DNA from: Spongilla lacustris | Taxonomy: Eukaryota > Porifera > Demospongiae > Spongillida > Spongillidae | DNA: 64,000 bases | Direction of reading: 5' to 3' | Assembly: GCA_949361645.1 (NCBI GenBank) | Contig: OX442426.1 | Coordinates: forward strand, 2,290,673-2,354,672 | In this document: piece by piece, positions 31,588 to 40,735 of the stretch | How positions within the stretch are numbered: the first letter of the stretch is position 1 | Layout of the letters: every line of letters starts with the position of its first letter | Program-made: the position numbers and the translations under genes | Notes under the pieces: generated by a model | What the model saw: the letters and a program-made list of their open reading frames with translations, nothing else | Told to the model about the DNA's origin: nothing | The model's database searches: none

Positions 31588-34509
31588 CGAAGGAAAGCGG
31601 CGAAGTTGACAATATCTGTTGAAGGAGAGCTATTGTATAAGCACAAGCAGGGAAAGGAAAAGGTAAGTAGCGTTTCAGTAATCAATACTGCCATTATCGT
31701 TTTTGATATTTTTGGTAGTGACATGTATGTATGTATGTGTCTAATAAAGTGGCAATCTTTTACGCAGAAGGAAGTGCTGTTACGTTACATGCAGAGTTTG
31801 GAAGTGCACCAGAAGATCCTACTGGCATGTCACATTGATTCCACTTCTGGTCACATGGTTAAGACCAGGACACTGTACAGGATCAAGGAACGATTCATGT
31901 GGCATGGCATGGTTAAAGACGTTGTTAGCTTGGTGAGCTCCTTATTTAACTGCATCAGTGGTACTCCTTTATTTTTTTATATTACAAATTCAATCCTGGT
32001 TCTGTTATACTGATTTCTGCAGCTATCAAAATGTGATGTGTGTCAACGCATGAACAGAAAGCTAACTACTGGAGTGCCTGAGCTTTATCCCATTCCAGTT
32101 AAAGCCCCCTGGTACATGGTTGGCATTGATTTCATTGGCCCTCTGAGCCCAGTTGCAAAGGACGGAAGTCACTACATCCTCACTATCAGTGATTACTTCA
32201 CAAAGTTGGTTGAGGTGGTACCTACAGTCAACAAAATGGCATCTACAATGGCAAGTTCACTGTTTAAGGTCAGCATGTGTACCAATTATTTATTTGTGCA
32301 TGTAGCTATTTGTACATGTAGCTGTGCATGGCTTTACTAGTTCTTTTAGTTTGATAATTTTTGTGGTACAAAGCATGCTCTTACCATGCAACTGATAGTA
32401 TGTTTTGGTGAGCTCCAAATATTTATGGTCGTGTCCTTACTTTAACTACAGATCTTTATGCGAATGGGACTACCACGTGTGTTACCTTCAGACGATGGCA
32501 GCGAGTTCTGTAATGCACTGAATGACCAACTTTCAGAGATACTAGGAATTAAGAGGAGGCTAACTACACCTTACCACCCTCAGGTTTGTTCCATGAATGT
32601 TATTGTGTACTGTAGTTTACATATAAAAATGCGTGCACACAATCTGATGTCATCCAATCTCTCTCAACTCCAACTTGTAGGCCAATGGTCTTGATGAGCG
32701 CTTCAATCAGACGCTTCAAAACATGTTGGTGAAATATGTGTCTTCAAAGAAGGATACGTGGAGTCACTACCTAGACACTTGTGCCTTTGCATATAACACT
32801 TCCCGACACAACTCTACTAAATACACACCATTCATATTAATGTTTGGTCGCCGAGCAACCCTTCCAATTGATGTGGAGCTTGAGCAGCCATGTTCTGAAG
32901 ATCTCTGCAAGACATATTGGGAACTTGAAGAACATCCCTATCCTGCTGTATTTTCAGAACATGCACGCATATTGGAAGAGGCCAAAGGCTACATTATCGC
33001 TGCACAGTTGAGGCAGAAAGAAGCATATGATAAAAAGCACTGCAAACCAGGCCAATTTTAGTGTGACCAGTTGGTATTGCTGACAAACGTCTCTCGTAAA
33101 AAGGTCAAGGGCGGAAAACATACAGAAAGATTTCTTGGCCATACACAATCATAAATGTGCTGCCAAATGGTGTATATGAAATACGCAATGAAGAAGGCAA
33201 GACTACTCGTGCTACTGGCAGCCACTTAAAAATGTACATGTCAAGTGATGCATGTTGTATGGAAGATGAAAATGAAGATCAAAGTTCTTCACAAGGAGAT
33301 TGTGTAAGTAAAATTTTAGTGTGTAAATACATGTATCAGATACTTGTCAGTCTGCAGCTGATGTATGTTTACAAATACATGGGTGTATGCAACTCTCAGC
33401 CTCCATGAAATATGCATTGTTTAAAGGTTACTCCTTCTGGTACTCTGGCAAGCCCTCATTCTTCTGAAGATGATTCAGATTGTCACAATGGAGGCCAATC
33501 TAAAAGTTGTCTTGTATATCCTTTTTCACTTTCTTAGAATATAAGACTTGGTACATTTTCAATAGACCATTCATCACCCTGTAATCGTGCCCATCAAAAT
33601 GACTGTGTTGAAGTCAGTGGCATTGACAGTGGTTGCACTGTACTGGAGGATTGTTCAGTTTCTGTTAAACGAGATACCATTCGTGCGGTAAAGTACTTTG
33701 CAGAGGAATGTACTACCTATATAGTACAAACTGCTCATTTTGATTTGGATTGTAAACTGATGATTTACCATTTATTTTCCAACAGAGAAAGTGCCCTTTC
33801 ACACGCGAAATGAAAAAGCAAGTAGTGGGTGGTGAATGGCTGACTGATGACCATATGTTCTATGCACAAGAGCTTCTCAGAATGCAGTTCCCCACCATTG
33901 ATGGATGGCAGAGTACTCTTCTAGCTCAGAACAATGGATATCTTCCAGCCAAGATGGATGCCATTCAGATTCATATAGAGTCGGATTCCCACTGGGTAAC
34001 GTCAGCACGACTTGGTGGTACAGTCACTCTTTTTGACTGCCGTAAGGTTGGAAGTCATATCTCTTCGACCCTAACCCATCAGTTATGCCAGGTGTACAGA
34101 ACATCAATATGTGAGAGTGCGGGGAATTCATTCTTAGCTGTGAATGTTGCTACCGTCCAAAAGCAGCATGGCAGTGATGATTGTGGGGTTTTTGCAATAG
34201 CATTTGCATTGCACGCTGCCCTGGGTCACACTGCCTAGAAGAAATCGAGTTTGACCAGGCTATATGCGAGACCACCTCTTAAAGTGCAACACTACACGTA
34301 ACTTCACTCCTTTTCCTACCAAGAAAGTGAAAAGAGGCCGTCATACCCTCATCATGAATATAGATGTGTTTTGTAGCTGTCAAATGCCTGTCACCTATGG
34401 GGATATGGTGCAGTGTGGTCTTTGCGAACAGTGGTTTCACATCAAGTGTGTTGGCCTCCACACTCTTCCATCAAGTGCAGAAGAATGGAATTGTTCACTC
34501 TGTACATAA
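31588..34509 (+). pseudogene. Integrase-type transposase with Ulp1 peptidase and PHD finger (Ginger-like)
   Basis: Exons with GT-AG borders: up to 31662; 31768-31932 (zinc-binding H..H part, CHIDSTSGHMVKTRTLYRIK); 32023-32268 (CDVCQRMN, then VGIDFIGPL with the first catalytic Asp); 32452-32583 (LPSDDGSEFCNAL, second Asp); 32681-33303 (NGLDERFNQTLQNML, catalytic Glu; FAYNTSRHNSTKYTPF; GPY/F-like NVSRKKVKGGKHTERFLG); 33427-33513; 33566-33687; 33786-34509. A DDE integrase with an H2C2 finger, introns and no reverse transcriptase, joined to Ulp1 and PHD domains, is the Ginger-type DNA transposon plan. Lesions: stop TAG at 33059, a one-base deletion near 33140, frame changes near 34235 and 34265. 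The 5' end is in the gap. A domesticated host relative is an alternative. Confidence 0.75.
33786..34509 (+). pseudogene. Ulp1-like cysteine peptidase plus PHD finger, last exon of the element
   Basis: The peptidase part has GEWLTDDHMFYAQELLRMQF, then SHWVTSA (catalytic His), LFDCRK (Asp) and KQHGSDDCGVFAIAF (oxyanion Gln and catalytic Cys), the usual order of Ulp1/SENP-type peptidases. All catalytic residues appear present. After a stop near 34236 and frame changes, a second part encodes FCSCQMP...MVQCGLCEQWFHIKCVG...WNCSLC, a complete Cys4-His-Cys3 PHD finger. In these transposons the peptidase may process or remove SUMO-like modifiers and the PHD may read histone tails; both roles are inference. 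Confidence 0.75.
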
Positions 34510-34559
34510 ATCTTGGTGTGTTATTTTATGAACTTTACCTTTACTGAGTGAGTATTGAT

Positions 34560-34592
34560 ATAAACAATGTCTGAACTAAACTGAACTATTCT
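34560..34592. repeat. 33-bp inverted repeat, left member
   Basis: ATAAACAATGTCTGAACTAA and the following 13 bases are repeated in inverse orientation with one mismatch at 38689-38721. The pair encloses the 28-bp arrays and the divergent gene pair. It could be terminal repeats of one 4.1 kb element or two independent repeat copies. Confidence 0.75.
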
Positions 34593-34885
34593 TTTTTGTT
34601 CCTTTCATCGATAAATAATGCGTATCGGTGTACACTTTAATATTTTTGGCAAATAAATGACATTCTGCAGCAAGCATCCTACAGATCAAAGAAACACGTG
34701 TATAATGAGCTATAATCGTTAAGTTTTAAACATATCTATTCCTAGTTAGCTACTGATGGGGTGTCAGCCACAAGAGCGACCAGCGTCTGCTTGGTCTGCA
34801 AAGCTTGTTCTTGACTAAGTTGGATGGATATTGCAATTCTTCTGAGTTGCAGTGCCACCACTACTCCTGTCCCTAAATAGGAAAA
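34593..34885. other. Spacer between transposase gene and 28-bp array
   Basis: AT-rich. AATAAA-type signals occur (34610-34660), suitable for a 3' end of the plus-strand transposase. No other feature is seen. Confidence 0.4.
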
Positions 34886-35060
34886 GAACTTCCAAGGTCA
34901 GGAATACATTTTTGTACTCCCAAGGTCAGGAATACATTTTTACACTCCCAAGGTCAGGAATACATTTTTGCACTCCCATGGTCAAGAATACATTTTTGCA
35001 CTCCCAAGGTCAGGAATACATTTTTGTACTCCCAAGGTCACATATACATTTTTGTGCTTC
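34886..35060. repeat. 28-bp minisatellite, left array
   Basis: About six units of AAGGTCAGGAATACATTTTT plus GCACTCCC. The reverse complement of this unit is the unit of the larger array at 37776-38155, so the two arrays are inverted relative to each other. Confidence 0.9.
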
Positions 35061-35301
35061 CTAGGCCATGCAGGAAAACATTTAAAAGTAAGCACATTAC
35101 GCAGTTAACTTAATACTGGTGCTTGAATAGTGTTATGACTGTTCCTAGAAGCTCTTCTGGTGTTCCTCCATACACGATTGCATTGTGTACTCTTGACTGG
35201 AAATGTTGTGGAGATACTTTGCCATCTTATGCCCAATGGCCCACAATGAAACCGGTTCCTTTAAAAAAATTAAAAAAAAGTTAATAACATTCTATAGTGA
35301 G

Positions 35302-36905
35302 TCAGTAGTAGTCCTTAAGGACTTGCGGAATACCATTGGTGAATGGGAGCGTCGCAAACTGCATCAGGCGCTTCTCTTCCGCGTAAGTACCAAACCGCCT
35401 ATCCACTTCCTCCCAGGTATCGCTATTTGTGCACTTCATGAAGTTCTTTCTTACTTCAACGAGAGAGCTCTATATGTGTTTGGCAGTGTATTTTAACTCG
35501 TTGAGTGACATGCATCTCTTTACTCAAAACATTTTCTAGTGCACTTTTTTGGAAGCTAGTGTCTAGATGATGCAGGGGAACGAAGTAATTTTGTTTCGAG
35601 TACAGGTTTTTTTTTTTCTGGAGCGTCTTCGAACATATTCATCACCTTGCACTTCTAGGGAAAGCCGCTTGGCAAAACAGATTTTCCTTAGATGTTCTAG
35701 ACATGCCCTGTGTGCAGGTAAAATTATATAAATAAACATTCTGTAGGACTTATACCACGGTTTTATATGTCACAACAAAACCATGGCAATTATTATGTAT
35801 CAATCACTATTCGAGAGTGCAAATGACACGTGCACGTGTACCATGTTTACATGTTGCCGTAATGTAAACATACATGGGCCTGATGGTCACCACAGCTGTT
35901 GCAAAAACACGCACACAAACGTTTAACTAGAACTGATTATTGTCTAAACTTACAGAAGGTAACAGACATTGGCTGCATGATTTCTTCCAGTCGGTATTTG
36001 GTGGTGGTGTAGCATCCACATATGTCCTTGTTTTCCATGACATATAATCTCGAACGGCAAGATTCGAGCTTCAATGTCAAGCACGCATGCCACATGAAAC
36101 AAAAATAAATAAATCATGCACACATTTCGAATATTGTTTATACCGATGCACAATACGTATAATTATTATAATATTACTGATAACTCACGTAGCCACGATG
36201 AGACTGAAAATGTCCGTTGATATTGTGCCGAGCAGCCAGCCTTAAGCACTTAGCATCAGATAATGCCACGTACACATCTGATAATGCATACAAGAAGTGC
36301 TCACCACCAGGGTGAACGGCTAAGAGTTTCAGCCTAGCGGCATAACTGTGGCTCCCTCCATGGACCTTGTACTGCTACTGCAATGCAAAGTCAATTTTAA
36401 ATTATTCAACGCCCTTTACGCTAGTGCAAAGGTTCCTCTGCCATTTTAGACGCCAAGGCATCCACAAACGTAAGATCAAGCTTCCGAAGCTGTCGAGAAG
36501 GTGGTGGACCTCGACAAACGTAGTGGCATCCTTTGCATGTTTGAAATTTCGGCTGAAATCTGACTTAATCCTTTCAAAGTTCATCCGGTTCAGGATAACT
36601 TTTTCAACCAGAAACTTTGCCTGCATGTGTGTGCAGAAGTATATATGCATCAGTAGTGTTGAAAGTGCATATACATGCATGTACACATATATACATGTAC
36701 GTGTATGTCGATAATTATAAATACATGCAATCAGCTAGATACGTACAATTAGGGCTTGGTCTATTATACGCGCTAGCTCTTAGTTCTGTACTTGCTTCCG
36801 TAATTGTTCTCAAACAACTAACAGCTTTTCTATTTCTGGCCCGTCCACAATGACATTCAAACGTCCTTCATTTCTTTCCTCCAAATACCACCTTTTCGAA
36901 GGCAT
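35302..36905 (-). CDS. Multi-exon gene of unknown family (gene M)
   Basis: Proposed minus-strand exons: 36905-36813 (MPSKRWYLEERNEGRL...); 36620-36420 (AKFLVEKVILNRMNFERIKS, donor GTAAAG); 36365-36189, exactly 59 codons (VHGGSHSYAARLKLLAVHPG, donor GTGAGT); 36068-35954 (donor GTAAGT); about 35722-35620 (LRKICFAKRLSLEVQGDEYV); 35469-35302 (DTWEEVDRRFGTYAEEKRLM, ending LKDYY and TGA). The second and third exons join in phase 0; the join of the fourth to the fifth is unresolved. No domain is recognised; the product is basic and Lys/Glu/Arg-rich towards the end. It lies between inverted minisatellite arrays and head-to-head with gene P, which suggests an unrecognised mobile element or a local host gene pair. 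Confidence 0.45.
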
Positions 36906-37090
36906 CCTTGGGATTTCGCTAGCTAGGATAATGCGACAGCTGCAAAACCTACGTGACAATTAATGCTTTTTAATAATAGTACCGCCACATTTATGCTTGT
37001 CAGCCGCCTTGTGCAATATTCTATTGTAATGAATACCTACTGCGCGCTCGGCTAGCTCCATTTCAGTCGCGCACAAAATCATAACAATGA

Positions 37091-38403
37091 ATGAATGAAG
37101 ATTTCCTCGTTTGTGCTGATAGCTCTTCCGAGAATAGGAGTGAAATCTGGAGCGTTTCGTCACACGAACCGTCATCATCCGATATATTTTTCCTTAGCAG
37201 TTCCAGCGGCGATGAGATTGAGAACACAGCAAGTACCAGCCCCATCATATTCCTGGATGCCACGCCGCCAAGTCCCATTCACTGCGAAAAGGATGCCTCG
37301 CCAATCGTCTGTTCAACACCGAAAATGTGCTGCCCAAAAGCGCTGTTTGCAGCAACACTTGGAACAAGCAGCTGACATAAACACAAGTTTTCAACGCAGG
37401 AATCAATGTGACTAGACTCAGTTTTTGTTAGATATGTTCCATGTCACTAAAGGAGGCTCGACACATTTGGTGAACGGATAAAAGGTTTGCCGAAATGCTG
37501 TTTATGGTATTTCAAGGAGGAGATACCAGCAGGTGTTGAAAGCCGGAGTATTTGCGCGGCAGTATTAAAGCTCTTCGCAAGCCAACATCCAGAACAAAGA
37601 TGAACAAAACAACAAGACATACTCATATGCAGACCACTGGATCCGAATATAGTCCAACCAGAATGTGCGGAAGCAAATATTACCACTTTTTCAAATGTTT
37701 GAAGCAGAGGAGTCCCAGCCACATGTGAGTTCATGATGAGTGTAATTTATTAAATGCACTAAATAATGCATTACTTAACTTGGGAGTACAAATATGTACT
37801 CCTTAAACTGGGAGTACAAAAATGTACTCCTTGACTTGGGAGTACATAAATGTACTCCTTGACTTGGGAGTACATAAATGTACTCCTTGACTTGGGAGTA
37901 CATAAACGTACTCGGGGTAAAAAATGTATTCCTTGACCTGGGAGTACATAAATGTACTCCTTGACTTGGGGTACAAAAGTGTACTCCTCAACCTCGGAGT
38001 AAAAAATGTATTCCGTGACTTGGGAGTACAAAAATGTACTCCTTAAACTGGGAGTACATAAATGTACTCCTTGACTTGGGAGTACAAAAATGTACAACTC
38101 AACCTCGGAGTACATAAATGTACTCCTTGACCTGGGAGTACAAAAATGTACTCATAAATTCTTTTCAATGTATTTATAAGCTCAGCAATACATGTTTATC
38201 TAACACATAGGTGTATACAGAAAGTGACAGGGACTACAAGCAGAGTAATATCTGAATGTGACATCAGTGGGCTTGAAAATGGTCATCTGGTAGCTTTGAG
38301 AGGTGATGCTAACAACCAACTCATCGGACATTGTATCACAATAATGGAGGAGGAAATTGAGGTGTCATGGCTTGATGGCTCATATACAACCATTTGGCAG
38401 TGA
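37091..38403 (+). CDS. Multi-exon gene of unknown family (gene P)
   Basis: A candidate first exon starts at ATG 37091 (MNEDFLVCADSSSENRSE), acidic and Ser-rich, starting about 190 bp from the start of gene M. An exon at 37633-37724 (TGSEYSPTRMCGSKYYHFF, acceptor ATATGCAG, donor GTGAGT) joins in phase with the last exon 38211-38403 (VISECDISGLENGHLVALRG ... EVSWLDGSYTTIWQ, stop). The last part, with V.WL.GSY...W, has a tudor/chromo-like look, but I cannot assign a family. The exon or exons between 37390 and 37633 are unresolved; a segment at about 37452-37598 (RLDTFGERIKGLPKCCLWYF) is a candidate. The intron 37725-38210 consists mostly of the 28-bp array. Confidence 0.4.
37776..38155. repeat. 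28-bp minisatellite, right array (inside an intron of gene P)
   Basis: About thirteen units of CTTGACTTGGGAGTACATAA plus ATGTACTC, with small variants and two shortened units near 37915 and 37970. Each unit contains the palindrome GAGTACAT(A/T)AATGTACTC. It is inverted relative to the array at 34886-35060. Confidence 0.9.
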
Positions 38404-38767
38404 TTTTACATTCACTTCTACTGGCCAACTTAGAAAAGCCACTCAGTGTTGATCATTTAAAAAGCATACTGTCATAAACCCACAAGTAACTGAAGGAATT
38501 TAAGCGCAATACACATGCCTTAATCTTTTCCAATAAAATTGATGTAATTTTGTGTCATGATTACGGTACAAAGAAATAATCAAATGATGCAGAAAGACAA
38601 ACAATGTACACAAAATAAAACATAATATATGCGAAAAATGCACCAATGTACATCAATTCAACATTTTCAATCATCATTCTTGCAAATCAGAATAGTTCAG
38701 TTTAGTTCAGACTTTGTTTATACAATGAGTTGCACAACTGAACTACTACAATTAAGCAGACACATCA
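38404..38767. other. 3' region of gene P
   Basis: AATAAA-like signals at 38532-38537 and about 38614. The right member of the 33-bp inverted repeat is at 38689-38721. No further gene is seen. Confidence 0.45.
38689..38721. repeat. 33-bp inverted repeat, right member
   Basis: AGAATAGTTCAGTTTAGTTC and the following 13 bases are the inverse of 34560-34592, with one mismatch. Confidence 0.75.
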
Positions 38768-38834
38768 GTAGTCTCGTACCCAGACCCAAATGTACGTAAC
38801 GATGATTATCGCTTACAGTATAACATCATAAGAC
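38768..38834. mobile_element. Truncated copy of the CGTACCCAGACCC mini-element
   Basis: AGTCTCGTACCCAGACCCAA, then TGTACGTAACGATGATTATC and GCTTACAGTATAACATCA, match the element at 39947-40031 in inverse orientation. The second terminus is missing. Confidence 0.75.
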
Positions 38835-39528
38835 GTTGCCCCATAAGACTCCACCACAAGAGGGATGGACACCCACCCCAACTCTGCACACTTTGCATCA
38901 TTGGCAGTGTGCTTCCTAAGCTCAGCCGCCTCTGATGCTGCACCTGCTCTTGCTCCCGCTGCAGACAAAACATTGGAGTTTAGCGGTGAGACAACAGAGA
39001 TGTCAAAGGCGGCTGGCTTTCCTCGATCCCAGTCCTGTACAAGAATATCGGCCGGTCTTGACTGGGAGTATGTTTAATCATATAGATTGATTGCTTACTT
39101 TCAAAAGTAAAAAAAATACTTGTGTATGAGTTTTTATAAATGTCTTGTTTTGTTCTTTAGAGTGCAGTGTGATATTGCAGTATATTGTTGTATTGGAGAA
39201 GACATCGCCTCATGCATGGTTGCATTATGATTCATATTACGTAGAGAGCGAGCGAAAGAAAATCGACTCTGCTATCACAGAACAAGCAATCGCTATAGCG
39301 ATCGTTTTAAATCACGTAGAGTAGACTGTAAAACCTGACCGTAAATGTCAAGAAAACTTGTGTTCAAGACAAGACAAAATCGCGGGTCCGTTACACGTAA
39401 CACGAGGCACGGGCACGCTGAACTTCAGAAGCCATCTATTAGAATCGCCGTTACTTTTTGTTTAGCATCCGTACAGAAGCTATGTTGCTTGTTATTTTAT
39501 ATAAAGAATACAGTTGTAAAGACAAAAC
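38835..39528. other. Non-coding, one possible retroelement trace
   Basis: A plus-strand frame at 38865-39077 shows Ala/Ser-rich sequence ending SQSCTRISAGLDWEYV. It faintly recalls the minus-strand retroelement blocks but is too short to assign. No other feature. Confidence 0.35.
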
Positions 39529-39568
39529 CGCGTGGTGCTTACTTGCTTACGCAAGTAAGCACCACGCG
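39529..39568. repeat. Perfect 18-bp hairpin
   Basis: CGCGTGGTGCTTACTTGC, four-base loop TTAC, then GCAAGTAAGCACCACGCG. No gene is attached to it; it could be a tiny foldback repeat or a recombination scar. Confidence 0.9.
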
Positions 39569-39744
39569 CTTACGTAAGAATGCAACGATCTATGGTTAAT
39601 AACTATACATGTGATTATTAATAACAATTAATGATCAATGCCGGTCGATTTGGTTAGCCTTTTTGCCTTGCTAGTGTGGAAGCGCCTTTAGGAATCTTTC
39701 TCTTTTGTTCGGAATTTCCTATTAGTGAATGTTAATATTATTCA

Positions 39745-39812
39745 TTATGGGTCTGAAAGGGGGGGTTGCAACCCCCCCAACCCCCCCCCCCCCCCCTGGA
39801 TCCGCCACTGCT
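39745..39812. mobile_element. C/G-run repeat ending in TGGATCCGCCACTG
   Basis: A palindromic run GGGGGGTTGCAACCCCCC is followed by about 18 C and CTGGATCCGCCACTG, the inverse of the CAGTGGCGGATC(C/T)AG tip seen at 59334. This is a typical end of a dispersed non-autonomous element. Confidence 0.6.
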
Positions 39813-39946
39813 TAGCCTAAGTCTCCACAATTTGCGACCACCCGCATAGGTCATAATTAATTTCGTGACGCAGCGGAACATTTGTGACGACATAAAAGTT
39901 ATGTAATTCTCAACATTCCAACGACATTCCAAGAACCATTTCCCAC

Positions 39947-40031
39947 GACTTCATTCCCAGACCCTCTGTACGTGATGTTATACTGTAAGCGATAATCATC
40001 ATTACGTACATTTGGGTCTGGGTACGAGACT
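39947..40031. mobile_element. About 85-bp mini-element with CCCAGACCC termini
   Basis: Left end ACTTCATTCCCAGACCCTCT, right end (inverted) AGTCTCGTACCCAGACCCAA. The interior TGTTATACTGTAAGCGATAA also occurs at 38768-38834. At 85 bp it is among the smallest elements in the window. Related tips are at 10517, 11150, 26466 and 51576. Confidence 0.75.
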
Positions 40032-40339
40032 AACACATCAGAGCCAATTGCAGATCACCTACTTTGTGGCCTTGATAGAAAACGCCAAAAGGTTTTGGTT
40101 GGTCTACCATCAGAGTACATATGCATGTAGTCTTCTAGGAGTCCCAAAGCCCCTTCTAATAGGTCCTATTACATGTAATATTATAGATCGATACGAGAGC
40201 ATCAGTGATTATACATTTATATTCACCTACCACTCAATCCCGTCGATGAAGTCAAGAGACTAGTTACATACATGTATGTACTACAGTGATTACGAAGGAG
40301 ATGGTGATGAACATCATTATTGACATAGAAAACAACGTC

Positions 40340-40452
40340 CGGACCTAAAATTTCAGGGTGGACCCTATTTTTCGAAATTATCGGTCCGGGCGGACCAAAA
40401 TTTTCAGCGAAAATTTCCGTCCGGGACCAAATTTTTCAGGACCAAAATTCCA
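40340..40452. repeat. GGACC(A/G)AA-type repeat
   Basis: Several imperfect inverted repeats of CGGTCCGG/GGACCAAAATTTTC. It is similar in style to the GGACCGA repeats at 48.7, 50.7 and 53.8 kb. It abuts the orphan Eph-like first exon, where the next part of that gene should be. Confidence 0.5.
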
Positions 40453-40458
40453 GTGACA

Positions 40459-40577
40459 GGCCTGGGCCTTGACCCACACTACATGTAAGAGGAATGCTAT
40501 CTGAATAGTGGAGGATAACAACACGGGCATTTTGCAACCACGCCCACCTTTTAACAACATTACGATGATGGAACTCA
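40459..40577 (-). pseudogene. Orphan first exon of a third Eph-like receptor (locus C)
   Basis: The minus strand encodes a signal-peptide segment containing GGRGCKMPVLLSSTIQIAFL and ending in VWVKAQA. It is clearly homologous in DNA and protein to the first exon of locus B (SGRGCKMLAILPILLFTSIQ...FAWVKAQA). Homology ends at both sides in mobile repeats (40340-40452 and 40584-40735). No ligand-binding exon follows. It is a fragment of a duplicated receptor gene in the same orientation as A and B. Confidence 0.75.
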
Positions 40578-40583
40578 TTACTG

Positions 40584-40735
40584 CAGGCCCGTAGCCAGGG
40601 CCAGGGGGTGCAAACGGGTAAACGGGTGCAATTGCACCCCCCCCCCCCCCCCCCCCCCCCGTGCAAGGTCCACTTGGCAGGCTATGAATATTATTCACTT
40701 CAGTTGATTGTTTATTACAGTGCAATCTACACATA
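40584..40735. mobile_element. Dispersed repeat 'AGGCCCGTAGCCAGG', copy 2
   Basis: Same order of blocks as 18838-18982, here with a C homopolymer of about 25 nt (40636-40660). It lies at the 5' side of the orphan Eph-like exon. Confidence 0.65.

Noticed and set aside
31257..31724. Frames running through the undetermined bases
   Set aside because: They are open only because N codons cannot be stops.
34852..35064. Plus-strand frame over the left 28-bp array
   Set aside because: Composed of the repeat unit, with no splice or start evidence.
37447..37734. 95-codon minus-strand frame opposite gene P
   Set aside because: The plus strand has an exon with matching acceptor, donor and phase at 37633-37724, which explains the coding signal better.
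37771..38115. Tyr/Ser-rich repetitive frames on the minus strand
   Set aside because: They are translations of the 28-bp array; that array lies in a well-supported intron of the plus-strand gene.
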